Origin: Sordaria brevicollis
Taxonomy: Eukaryota > Ascomycota > Sordariomycetes > Sordariales > Sordariaceae
Assembly (NCBI GenBank): GCA_033439795.1
Contig: JAUTDP010000005.1
Span: 1,393,001-1,457,000, forward strand
Direction of reading: 5' to 3'
Length of the DNA stretch: 64,000 nt
Shown: positions 37,396-49,320 of the stretch, piece after piece
How positions within the stretch are numbered: position 1 is the first letter of the stretch
Layout of the letters: every line of letters begins with the position of its first letter
Position numbers and translations under genes: made by a program
The notes under the pieces: model-generated
The model's input: only the letters and a program-made list of their open reading frames with translations
What the model was told of the DNA's origin: nothing
Databases searched by the model: none

Positions 37396-39187
37396 ATGCA
37401 CGACCAAATCATTGGCACGATAGGCATGGACCAAGGAAGTCACATCGCCCATGACAACAACACATATGGAAACAACAACTGGGTAGACATGAATTCATTC
37501 CACCACCAGACCACTATGCCGGACTACGGCGGCAGTTATGGCGGTTATATGCCACCAATCTCTCATGGGCTTCCCTCCGAGTCCCTAGGCAGGATGCCTC
37601 CTCCCCCGCCTCCTCAACATCATGTGCCTCAACCTCATCAACATTCGCACCCCCCTCTCCCGATGTTGATGATGCCCCAAACGACGACGACTTGGCCGAG
37701 CATGTTGACGAATCCAACTTACGGGTCACATCCCGTTCCGCCTGTCGCCATTCCCCCGGTGACAACACCGCTCAAGAACTCTAAGCTGCCGGCCATTCAG
37801 ACAACGTCACAACCTAGAAAGACACTCACCGATGAGGATCGTCGACGTATGTGTCAGTACGCTCTAGACCACCCGACCGCCAAGCAGACGGATATCGGAG
37901 CCCAGTTCGGCGTTGAAAGAAGGTAGGTCATATGAATTTGTGAGGGTTCATGCTGGTTACGGGACTCTGTTAAGCTGACAGCCGATTATTAGCACCGTGT
38001 CAAAGGTACTGCGTCACAGGGATAAGTATCTCAATCTTGAGGACCGAAGCAGCTCTCCGATTAAGCGTAACAAGGTCAAGGGCGCGGATATCGAGAAGGC
38101 ATTGTCCAACTTCCTCAAGAAGTCTGTGGACCAAGGCGTTCCAGTAACCGTCGAGGTAATGAGGGAAAAGGCGCGCTTGTTTGCAAACACCATGGGTGCA
38201 GATGATTTTCTCAAGTCAGGAGGCTCCTCATGGCTGGACAAGTTTATGTTGAAACATAGCACCGGGCCGAACAGGCTACTTCGCCGCGCCTCTGAAGCCA
38301 ACATCAGTAGCAGCTTACGTGGGTCGCCCTCTCTAAGCACGTCGCAGCCATCAAGCGCCATCTCGCCTCTTTCACCCTCAGGGCACACGTCCCCGTCTTC
38401 GGCGAACCGAAGCGAAGGGGAGAAGGATAACCTGGCGAGCTACATGGATTATCCGACTGAAAGCAGCTATAAGCACACGGGATCACAGAGCACAACCTCG
38501 TTACATAGTGCTTTTACTGACGCGGGAACCTCAACCTTCTCTGGGAGCACTCTCAGCCCAACAGCGTCATTCAGTTTCTCGCCTGATCCTAATGCGGGAG
38601 CATTCCTTACAGCAGACCAAGCTCGGCAGCTCCCGCCTGGAAGCAGTGTCGGTTCCAACTTCCAAAGACCACGAAGCCAGACGTTCCCGACCTTGGACCT
38701 TGAATACCTGAATCAACAAGAATCAGGGGATCCGTTGACGCCCAAGTATCATGTGTCGTCTACGGGACCTTCTTCCGCCCTCGAGTCGCCTGCCAACGAA
38801 GTAGGCGCATCGCACTTTGGCATGGATCACATAATCACCTCACCACGACTTCGTCACAGTAGCAGTAGTGGAAGTCTCGCTGGACGCTCGATCGCTACGC
38901 CACTCAGTGCAAACCCTACGTCTCCCATTTCTCCTACTCAGGAGGACGCACGCAGGGCAGCAGATACCCTACTCTCATTCATGCAGCATTCAGGCGGACT
39001 TGTGGATCACGACGAATACATGACGGTCGTTAAACTCACCGAGAAACTGCGGCTTCATCAAGCACAACTTGCCAAGAACGCAGCAGTAGGAATGGGTGGA
39101 CTTTCTCGGATACCAGAGGGCGATAGCGAGATGCAGAACGCTGCGCCAGCTCCAATGCCCAAAGTCGAACAGGCCATGGGGGCGTAA
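37396..39187 (+). CDS. CenpB-type HTH DNA-binding protein
   Basis: Two exons, 37396-37922 and 37993-39187, are joined over a 70-nt intron (GTAGGT donor, TTAG acceptor) and encode 573 aa. The start at 37396 (MHDQIIGTIGMDQ) is the first ATG in the frame. Residues 1-138 are rich in His, Pro, Met, Asn and Gly and are probably disordered. Residues 139-190 (RKTLTDEDRRRMCQYA to VSKVLRHRDKYL) form a CENP-B N-terminal/Psq-like helix-turn-helix, and the intron splits this motif exactly at ER-STVSK. Residues about 195-260 (DIEKALSNFLKKS to WLDKFMLKHS) match the second, HTH_CenpB/Tc5 half. The rest is Ser/Thr/Pro-rich with a conserved-looking helical segment near 500-550 (LLSFMQHSGGLVDHDEYMTVVKLTEKL). 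There is no DDE transposase domain, so this is a domesticated regulator type rather than a transposase. It probably acts in the nucleus as a transcription factor; targets are unknown. Confidence 0.85.
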
Positions 39188-40734
39188 GACTGTCTGGATT
39201 GGACACGCAGATATATCACCGACCGTCCCTGAACCTGTCGCGCCTCAAAGCTTTGTTCCTCAGAAGGAACGCCAAACAAGCTACGTACAGATCGCCCTCG
39301 ATGCCACTCATCATTGGGATATGAATTGGAAGGGACAACAGGAAATTACCAGGTCCTATTCAGCTTTTTTTTTACCAAGGAGACGACCATTTCAAACCTG
39401 GTCTTCCTACGTTCGCCTGCACTTTCTGTACTTCGCTTCTTTTACAAGATCTTTTTATACCCCCTTTTTTCTGTTGTCATTTCGATCAACGGAGTTGCCA
39501 ATATACCTCGCACGCTGCGATAAGAACCTACGCTCACGCGAATAAGGAGTCAAAAAGATCCTCTTCTCAGCTTCTCAGCTGTTATTTTTTCTTGATCCAA
39601 TTTTCTCCATCGTCTTTTGGCGTTGCGGTCCCATTTTGTCTCTCTTTGGTCCGTCCGGTGTTGTCTCGACAGCGGGCCTCACTATCTGGAAGCATCTTTC
39701 CGGCAAAACCACGATTGTCTCTTGCAATCTTCCCCATGCATCCACTGGCTTGTTTCATTATATTCACTATATCGATCTTTTACCGCAACTCCTCTGTGTA
39801 AACTTGATGGGTTTCTAGTTTTGGGTAACACCATTCCGCATTTTCATGATTAGTCGTTTTTAGTTCTCTCTTTTTACCGAGCTCGCACCTTTTTGTTACA
39901 TGTATCTTGGTTCTCAACCCACTTTCTCCTCTTCCTTCGAGTTGTGAAAACCTCTCGTTTAGGAAGAGCCAGAAATCATAACTGTACCCGTCAGCTATCC
40001 TGGTAATAAGGATGGCTCATTGGGTCCGACTTCGGCTTGGAAACGAACCAAAATGTATGGCGACCAGCAGCGGTATCGGTTCGGTATGGATAGAGTGAAA
40101 CTGAGCAATAACGCGAAAAGGGATATTTTAGCGCAGACACTGCTTCCTAGTTTGTGTCAAGCCAAGTCACGGGGGGTTGTATAGTGTTGTATATGGCAGT
40201 GTCATCTGTACTTCTCTTGCTTTTTCCCAACCTACATTTTTTTTTTTTGCTTTTTGGGAATCAGGGGGAAAGCCGGGAAAATTCTAGGTATCCGGATCGT
40301 GTGCGCAAAAGCTTTGGAATCTTTATATAGCTCTCTGTTCAAGTGGGAAAGAATCTTAAGTCACTTTGGTTCACGTGTTGTTTCTCTGTCCAGTGTCCCC
40401 TCTTATGCAGCTATACCATGCTTTCGGCGTCAGTGAAACCCTTTTGTCAAATTCTCCATATAGTTAGATTTGCCCGAACCGGCAGTCAAGTTCACCGAGG
40501 GATGGAAAGGAAAGGTGGCGGATGGTTTGGTTAAGACGGAAAGCGGGTAAATTGGGAGAGTTTCATCCTAAGAGAGAGAAACGACCATCCATAGCCATGA
40601 TCCGCATAATCAAAATGGTAAATTCCTATAAACTATCAGATCGCAAAACAGAATGTTTTCACACTGCCACTTGAAAATAAAACCGGCATAATACCTCCCA
40701 TACTCCTCCTTAATACAATATAGAAAGACGCATA
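39188..40734. other. Convergent 3' intergenic region
   Basis: This region holds the 3' UTRs of the CenpB-type gene and the PXA-domain gene. T-rich stretches are frequent (for example 39366-39374 and 40239-40248). No gene is supported; the 149-codon plus frame at 39096-39545 overlaps the end of the upstream CDS in another frame and is a shadow. Confidence 0.5.
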
Positions 40735-43700
40735 TTAGGCAAGCCTCTCTTCCCAAAGCTCACCAACCTTCTTCTCCGCCAACTCAGGCATCAACCGTAC
40801 TAGTATCAACTCCAACATGGAGTAAATCAGATGCTTATTCAGATAGGCATCGCTAAAAACGTCCAGAATCCCTTGCTCGATTTCCGCCAAGATTGTTTTT
40901 TCGTCTTCGTCTTCATCATCAACTTCGTTATTGTCATCAACGTGAGCTTTATCCCCTGCGGCAGCGACAGCGGAAGCAGCAGAAGCGGCAGCGTGATCAT
41001 CACCTGCACCTGCATTTGCATCTGCGGCCGCCGCGTCTAATAGCTCCTGCTCTAATAATTGCTGCTGCTGACGCTGACGGCGGTGGGCGTCTTGGGAATC
41101 CTCCACCCTCTTGGCTAACTTGGTTTTGGCAGCCGATGCTGCTGCGCGGATGGCGGCATCGTTAGTGCTGCCTCCATTGCCATTGCCACCAGCAGTAAGA
41201 GAAAGCTTGCTACTGTTCCGACTATTGCCCGTACTGGAAGAAGAGCTGCCACTCTTGCTGCCTGACGAACGGGGATCAGAACTGCTGGTGATGGTGGTGG
41301 TTGTTATTCCCGCTACCGAGGATGGTGGTGCTGCTGATGCTGACCCCTTGCGGCCAGTAGACCCAACGTAGCCAAGGCTAGAACCAAGTCCAGGTCCAGG
41401 TCCAGGGGTGAAAGAAGACGATAACGAAGAAAGTGATTCAGATGGCCCTGCAGACCCTGACCCCTGTTGATGAGCAGCAGTGGTGCTAGCAGAGCCTGAA
41501 CCAGAAACCACCACCGCCGCCTGCTGCTGTACCTGCTGCTGCTGGCCCTGATCTAGGCCGCTTTTCCTCGGTCCGCTCCCGCTCCGCATCTGTTCCATTT
41601 GTGTCTGACCTCCCTGCACCTGCTTCCTTTGTGATGAGTTTTGAGGGGCAGCATTCTGGACAGTGGCAGAACCGCCGTTGGCTGCTCCCCTACTGGCTGT
41701 AGAACGAGAAGCACCGCCGGCTGCTTCCCCTGGTGCTGCTACTCCCTTTTTGGTATCCTCTTCACTTACCAACATTGGCGAGTTAACAGCAGTACCGGTA
41801 CTAACAGTAGTAGTTGTTGGCCTGGTATTTGGGCCCGCGGCCCTGGCCTTCGAACCGAAATTGCCGCCTTTGCCACTGAAATAGATGGACCCAACGAACT
41901 TTCCCATTAATCCAGGCGAGATTAGCGCCCAAAGGTCCTTAGCACACCTGCGCTTTAGCGCAAGCAGCTCGTCTTCGGACGAGGGTGCTGTGAGACTCGA
42001 GGTGCCTGGCAGGTTATTGGGGAAGAGGGCGCCTCGCACATTGCGGAGAAGTGGGGATAGACCTGACGGGTCCAAGATGTACTTATGGACTGTGTGAGAT
42101 AGGAGCCTACGGAAATCGGTATGGTAAGTACAACTGCTTGTGCTCGTAATTGACCGGTCTGTTTTCTGTGGCCTAAACGGGACAATGCATTTCTGCGCTT
42201 CGTTGCTTCTTTCTGGTGGAGGTTGTGTGTGTAACACTCGGAACGTATCTCGCTTCTACGCTTTCAGAGGGGACTTTGAAGGAAAAAGGAGTGTGTAATG
42301 GAGGTGTAGTGTTTCATTGCGTGGGGGAACAAAACACTCGAGAGCGAGAACTAAGTAGGAGCAATACAACGGTGTTTATGGTGCGTGCAAACCGGTGTTT
42401 GTGTCTCTCTGAATGTGCTTATGCGTGCGCAGCGTTTGATTGAAGGATAACGGGCTCCGACATGTCTGGCGGTGAAAGCAACTGGTAGCATCCATTGGAG
42501 AGCACACCGGTGCTGTAAAGAACGCCGTCTCACAGCATGAGTACGGACAGTGAAATTCATGGTAATGTGGGATGAAGCCGAACGCTCCAAAGACTGATGG
42601 ACCGAGGCAGCGCGTATCGATAAGCAGTCGTGACAAACCCCATGAAGGCCCGAGTAACTGAGCTGGGGAGCCACCACAGCGCGATGTTGAATGCGAGAGC
42701 CCGATCCTAGGTCATAACATGATCCGCTGGTCCTAACCATGGATGGAAACACGAGGGCGAGCTCCTCACTCCCATCGTGAGTGCGGGGAACCAGAAAGAC
42801 TAAGCTCGGTGGGGAGATGTTGACATCGGCGACGAGGTCCATCGGCCATGGGTCGTGAAGATGGCACTTGCACAAGAACCTTGTTCTTCACCAATTTCCT
42901 CGCCGAGATCCATGGAAGCCGAACCACCGCACAGTGTAAGAGACAGGGTCCCAGTTCGGGGGGGAATGGTAGGCTTGTGAACACGAAGGGGGGGGGTCCC
43001 AAGAAGCAAGCCCCCTCTGCCGAAGAATCATGGTGCCCAAGGTGTTTAAAAAAGCGCTCAGACGCGAAACACTGTCCGGAAAATCGCAGATAATCTGATC
43101 AGAGATCCCCCAGCGTGGATTCGAGTCGCAGATTGCACGCCAATCGAGCAGTCCAGAAGAAGGATGCATTGGCAGCAACAAGCCGAGACGAGATGACTAG
43201 TCATTAGGAAGGCTGTTTTTCGAATTGAACCAAGACACCCAAGACCGCGAGACAGGGGATATGGAGCCTATCCAACAGAGGGCAAGTTCCATCTGGATAT
43301 CGTATCGTAGGTGTAATGTCGCTGTATGGTTGCGCCTGGCGAGAGACACGGCAAGCGGTGGGGTGTGCTATGGTGCGGAATTCTGGCGAAAATGGCCTCG
43401 GTGCCGGTTGCTTGTGGTGGTCTGTCTCATGGATCTGGTTGATGAGGATGGGTCGAGGAGGGGTGTCGAATCCTTGTCAATAATCCCGTTCGGCGCGTAA
43501 ACAAGGCTCGTCGATGGTCCGTCTAGTAAGCCCCGCGAAGCCCATGGTGCAATAGGACATGGCCAAGGCCGTATAGCGTTCTGATTGGCTGGCTGCAGTT
43601 GGACGTGCCGAATGCAAGCATCGTAGGATTGGAACACTTGGGGTTTGGCGGTCGCCGATTTGGCCGCAGGAGCTTTTGGGGTGGTGTTCCACAACACCCG

Positions 43701-45477
43701 CCATTATCCAAAACCCTTTCGACAGCTTGGCATTGGCAGATGCATCGTGCCCGCTGACCTCGTCCCTGTGGCCCAAGCTCCAGCATTCGATCATCGATAT
43801 GCCTTGGTAGGTCGCTCCTCCCGAAAATCGTGGTGGTTGCCAGTCTCTTTTTTGCGTGCACTTGCATCAATCTCGGTATTGCGTGGGTATGCATCCGAAT
43901 CCAGTGACTTGAGTATCATGCGGTGCAACAGTCGAGCGTGCAAAAGGGTGTTGGAAAAGGGTGGGATATGGAAGGGAAAGAGTGCCGACCTACCTGTCAA
44001 TGCTCCCGTCCACACCACCTAGCCTTCCGGGGCTTCTCATCATGATCCACTGCAACATGGACACTGTACCGCTGAGCCACGGCATCCGGCCGTCCATCTC
44101 GATCAAGTTCGATATTGCTGACCAGCATCTGAATGCCAAAACGGGTGTCTTGGAGCGATCTGGCTCCACATCGAACGAGCCGGCATGCTTTTCGAGATCC
44201 AGTTGAGTCGTGCGTTGAGCCGCCACCTTCTCGTATGCGGTCGCGCCGTGAGACAACCGAGGTGACAAGGAGTTGGAGGTGATCAGGATGGTGATAGCCA
44301 TCCTCACAAACGATATTGCGAGGAAGATCCACTGAATGAGGGTCCAGAACAGTGCCTGAATCGACTGAATCGAAGACGAAGTACGAGCTTGTACCGGTAC
44401 TTTGCTCTTCCTCCGGGGTAGAGGCGCATTTTCGACAGATCTGCGCCGCGTAATAACGTTGGACGCTATTGAGAAACATTCCCAGATGAACCAAGGCTCT
44501 GACAGCTTGTTGGCTAGAATGTTCCCGATGATGAGCTCCGACATAATCTGGCCAACCAGGGCCACTAGACAGTCGTTCTGGAGGTCCTCAGTGGGCAAGA
44601 GTACAGCAAGAACAGCATGGACCAGCAGCTGGCGATAGGCCGCCTCATTGTCGGCTTGCTCAGCTATGCTCGCCGGGCTCTCAGAGCGCGGGACGGGTGA
44701 CAGAGCGGGCAGGGGGCATAGAGCGTGATAGATCTCGCGCGCATCCGTCTCAAGGGGAGACTGCGTGATGGGCGTGTGTGCTGCTCGATAGGCTAGTCAA
44801 ACGGAACATGTTAGCGTCAAACCCGAAATTGGTTGGTGGAGCTACAACAGACCAGTGACATGCCTGTCAAGAAGATCAGGCAGCTCGTCTAAGAGTAAAC
44901 TCTCGAGGTCGACCTTGCGAAGGCGCTGCTCGAGCGCTCTGGTGACATGGGCTATGAGCAGGACTATCTCGGTGACAAACGAGTCGTCGGGCGTGATCTT
45001 GCTGTACCAATTCTGCACATATTCCCGGAGGATGATAGCAATCAAAGCGTACAGCTGAAGGTCGACATCGTTGCGACTGGTCAGAGGCGGCAACACGTCC
45101 TCGATGGATATCGGCGTGGTCTTGCCCTTGTCCTGGTGTTGAGGACACAAGATGCGCCGGATCAGATAGACGGTGGCCCTGTCCGAGAGGGGGTCGGTCC
45201 GGTGCGAGTTCGACTGGGGCGACGGCGATCCTCGTTTGGTCCGTGATGGCCTGGTACTGGTCTTCAAATTGTTGTTGTTTGTCGACGAATATGGCTGCTC
45301 TGAACTCGCCCTGGGCGACTTGGGTCGTGGGGTTGAGAGACGAGTGGAAGCGGGGCCCAGACTCTGCTGCGCGTTGACAGCCGCCGTGCCAGCAGGGGAC
45401 GCAGAGGGCGCAGAGGGTGCAGAAGGAGCAGCAGCACCAGCAGCAGCAGTCGAGGCAGAGGCAGAGGCAGTTGTCAT
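40735..45477 (-). CDS. PXA-domain membrane protein
   Basis: Three exons are deduced on the minus strand: 45477-44853, 44792-43994 and 42106-40735, giving 931 aa. Residues 1-95 are Ala/Ser/Pro-rich. The PXA domain (associated with PX domains in sorting nexins) starts near 96 (DPLSDRATVYLIRRILCPQ) and continues through SRNDVDLQLYALIAIILREYVQNWYSKI and NDCLVALVGQIMSELIIGNILANKLSEPWFIWE. A hydrophobic segment at about 354-379 should anchor it in a membrane. The conserved tail resumes in exon 3 (LLSHTVHKYILDPSGLSPLLRNVRGALFPN) and ends with DVFSDAYLNKHLIYSMLELILVRLMPEL, separated by a long low-complexity Ser/Gln/Gly/Ala insert. No PX domain is seen. Intron 1 is 60 nt with a CTAAC branch site, while intron 2 is 1887 nt; phases match at both. 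The role is presumably in endosomal or ER membrane trafficking. Two separate genes is the alternative, but domain continuity across the intron argues against it. Confidence 0.82.
42107..43993 (-). other. Unusually large (1.9 kb) intron of the PXA-domain gene
   Basis: The donor on the minus strand is GTAGGT after GACAG at 43994, and the acceptor is CGTAG before 42106. The codon split AG|G restores the frame. The intron is about 20-30 times longer than the other introns in this window. Frames of 75-174 codons occur inside on both strands (for example 42351-42875 minus and 43645-44022 plus), but none has a recognisable domain. An inserted element or a nested noncoding gene is possible; no terminal repeats were found by eye. 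Confidence 0.65.
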
Positions 45478-48400
45478 GACGGGCCAACTAGCGGTGTCCA
45501 AACATTGTGGTGCCCCGCGCGCACCCCTTCATATCATAGCGCCGCCCACTGGACACTTTATGCCAATTCAATTCGGAGCCCGGCAGCTCTTTGAAGCGCA
45601 AGAAGCGAAAGAAGCGGAAGAGGAGAGAAAAATCGTCGACGTGTGATCGCGTGTGTTGCGCGATGCAGTGGTTGGTGAACAGGTGGTGCCGCTGGTGAGT
45701 AGTGCATGTTGTGATAGTGTAAACTGAATGGTCCGGTCATGGTCCAGCCTCCCGTATCTACGGAGGCTATTGTATTAGTCGGTTTCAAAAAAACTTTGGT
45801 CACTATTGAAAAACGTTTAGCCCGTGCGCGCAGCTAGCCTACAGGTGTCAGGGCAAATAACAAACGCCCTACACGCACACACCTCTTTAATAAATAAATA
45901 TAAAGAATATTCAAAACCCTTAACCTTATACTATATCTATCAACCTTATACCATTCCACATTTTACAATAACAATACTATCACCGTCTAAAATACCTTCC
46001 AATCGAATTATAATTAAAGTAACCGCTATAGGACCTAAAACGCCCGCGCCTCTACCTCCCTTACTAAATACCCCCTTACGATAATTCATATAAAAAAGCG
46101 AATCGATTACAAAAAGTATAAAAAATACCGATAATATTACTACAATATAAGAAAATATTAATATTATATTATAAGAATTCTATTACGTCCTTATTCGTAT
46201 TCTTAACGAAGGTCCTAACGAAATTAACGGCATTACTACCAAACGAAAAGTAAATTCGTTTATTAACGTTAAAATAAATTAATTAAATAGAATCGATATT
46301 AATTAAATATAAAAAATTATTCTTCGTACTATTAAATTTAAATAATATTAGGAACCGTATTAAAAAGATTAATTAATATTAATTTTAAAATTCTCGCGTA
46401 TAGAATATTTTGTAGGCTTAGCCTACTATTTTTTTACCCCTACCGAAAAGGAAAGAATTTACAAACTATACAAATTCGTTACTAACCCCGGCCCTTTCGA
46501 AAAATATTTTTTTAATAGTAAAAAAATCCTCTAAAGCGTATATTTTAATTACTATACAAAATATAAGGGATATATTTATACTTTCCGTTAAAATAAACTT
46601 CTTTTATTTATTTTATTTTCGTTATATTTTAATATTATATTATAAAAATCGAAAAAGAAAAAGCCGTTACCGAAACCGCCGAAGATAGTAAGGGCCCTAA
46701 ACCTAATATAAATAATATCTAAAATACTAATATTAAAAATATTAAATAAGGCGTTAAATAAATTAGGAAGGTTTTAATTAACCGCGCTAAGAAGGCGGAA
46801 AAATCCGGTTCCGATTAAATAAATTATATTTTAAACTTTATTTTAAAAAAAAATTTATTATATCCCGATTTATTTTAACCTTAATTTGAATTTTCTATAT
46901 AATATCCCTACTACGTAATCAATCATCACCTTTTTAAAATTTAAAAATTGAACGTTAATTACCTTTAAATAATATTATTATCCTTTAATTTATATTATTA
47001 TAATTACTCTTAAAGCATCCTATATATATTTTTAATAAATATTAATTTACCTTCTTCTTTTCTATCTTTTAATATAACCTCCTAACGCTATAAAATTATT
47101 AACGTTCTTTATAAATATTATTTAATAAAATACCCTACTTAAGAAATATATAATAAATATAATAAACGTATTATTACCAAAGCCCCTCCTCCTTCTTTAT
47201 AGCCTTCTATTATTATTATTATTAACGATAATTCTTTTGCGTATTCTCCTATTCGCGGTTTAAATAATTTAATTATAATTAACGCCGCTAATGGCTTTCC
47301 TAACTATTCCTCCGCTATCCTTCTTTATATTCGCTTATTAAAGCGAACCCTTATTTAATTAAATATTGGCAATCGAAGTAGCACCTTATCCGAATTAAAT
47401 AAAATTAATATTACTTATCAATAATTAATTACCGATTTATTCGATCGGAATAATAATATTCGCGTAAATAGGAATATTACCTTTTATTAATAATTTAAAA
47501 AGGTAAAAATTACTATAATTAAAAAAATTCCTATCTTTATAGACGTTAAAACTATCCGGATTTTAAAGATTTACTTTAAATCTTTTCCTTTTTACGATTA
47601 TTATAATAATTATACCTACTTTATTTCCTAAATCGGTATTTAATTTTATTTCGTATAAAATTATCCCTCTAACTTCGATATTAAAACGTTTAAATTCGTC
47701 GGTACTAATCTTTATTCGATTAATAGTAAAATTTAATTTAATAATTTTAATTTCGATAAAATTAAATTTATTACTATTAAATAACTTCGTATAAAGATCG
47801 AAGCTATTAATAAGATTAAAAACGATACGCCTTTAATTATTAACTTCTTATTAGTTATTAAAGTAGCCGAAGAAATTAACGAATTTAAAAATCCGGGTCG
47901 CATTATTCCTAAACGTATTTGTAAATATATTATAAATTTTAACACCCCCCTTAATTCTCTATTAAAACGCTATAAACGGATTATTATTTTTATTATTAAT
48001 TAAATTACAATTTTTATTAAAGAAGAGTAAAACGTTAATAAATAACGACCGATTAAAAAGGAGGAGGTTATTACGCCCGTAAAAAAAATTACGCCTATTC
48101 TTCAAATTAAAAAAAAACCTCGCTCAAATATTCAATTTAAGGAAATAATAATCGGCAATTTAAAATAAAAGCAAATAGTAAAGTAAGAATATATATAATT
48201 ATTACCGTCTTTACAATAGGAAATTATACTTTTAAAGTAAATTAGGGGTAAAGATAATATAATTATATTAAATAAAATAAAGGATAAAGTATTTTATAAT
48301 CTCTTTAATAATTTTAATAACGTAATTAATTTAATTAATATTAATAAAATACTAATTACGAAGGTAAATAAACAAACCCTAAAGAGGTTAATTAACGTTA

Positions 48401-48645
48401 ATCGAAGTAATAATATTTTGCCCGAGGACGTTAAAATATTACCTACCCTTTTAATACGTAATTGCAAACGTTAATTTCCATTTTCCTATAATAGAATTTT
48501 ATATAATAGAATATATAAAAATAAAATTATTATTTTAATTTTTATTTTTCCTTTTTTTAATTTTTTTTTTTCTTTTGCCTTTTTTTTTCTTTTTTAAAAT
48601 ATTATTTTAAATATATATATTCAAATTAACGGTAAGAAAAATAAT

Positions 48646-48720
48646 AATAATAACGTATAGTATAGTAGTTATAAAATTGAAATAACTTTTTAAAAGGTCG
48701 TAAATTCGAATAAGTTTTTT
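48646..48720 (+). repeat. Degenerate tRNA-like sequence (A-box and B-box relics) with T tail
   Basis: Within the AT-rich island, TATAGTATAGTAGTTAT resembles a tRNA D-arm/A-box, and about 35 nt further AAGGTCGTAAATTCGAATAA resembles a T-arm/B-box (GGTTCGAATCC type) with G-to-A changes. A run of eight T, a Pol III terminator type, follows. The stems no longer pair, so it is not a functional tRNA. It could be a mutated tRNA gene or the head of a tRNA-derived SINE. Confidence 0.4.
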
Positions 48721-49097
48721 TTCTTTTTTTAAAATATTATTTTTTTAATAACTTTTTTTATAAGTAAATTATATATAATAATATTAATAAAAATATATTA
48801 TTTTATTTAAATTATAAACTTTATTTATAAGTATTATATTTTAATAATTTTTAAATTAAAATAATAAAGAAAAGAAATAAAAAAGGAATAAAAAAGAAAA
48901 AAAAGAATTAAAGGAAATAAATAAGTATTAAACGACGAAGAAGTAAATACGAAAAGACTTTCTTATAATATATAATATTTTCATTTATAAATATTTATTT
49001 ACTTGAAAATTATTAAAGAATTTAAAATTATAAGTTTCTTTTTTTTATTTTTATATATATTTATTTTAAAATATTCTTTTCAATATAATTACTAATA

Positions 49098-49108
49098 ATA
49101 ATAATAGA

Positions 49109-49148
<40 letters not shown>

Positions 49149-49185
49149 GAAATAATAATATAATTATTATTATTATTATTATTTT
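49098..49185. repeat. TAA/TTA microsatellite inside the AT-rich island
   Basis: Runs of AATAAT units, then TTATTATTATT, form a simple repeat between the two tRNA-like sequences. It may also form a snap-back structure because the two halves are complementary. Confidence 0.7.
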
Positions 49186-49249
49186 AATAAATAATTTATT
49201 AAATAAAAATAAAAAAGAAAAAAAAAAAAGAAGAAAAAAAAAGAAAAAA

Positions 49250-49320
49250 ATATTATTCGAATTTATAACCTCTTGAAAATTAACTTACTTTCTAAACCAC
49301 TACACTATAATAATTATTTT
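49250..49320 (-). repeat. Second tRNA-like sequence, inverted relative to the first
   Basis: On the minus strand, TATAGTGTAGTGGTTTAG (A-box-like) is followed after about 20 nt by AAGAGGTTATAAATTCGAAT (B-box-like) and then a T-rich tail. It is clearly related to the sequence at 48646-48720 but in opposite orientation, about 600 bp away, with an ATA/TAA-rich microsatellite between them. The A-box is better preserved here than in the other copy. Confidence 0.4.

Noticed and set aside
42351..42875. 174-codon minus frame inside the large PXA-gene intron
   Set aside because: No motif, same strand as the host gene but not splicable into it in frame with conserved flanks; treated as intronic.
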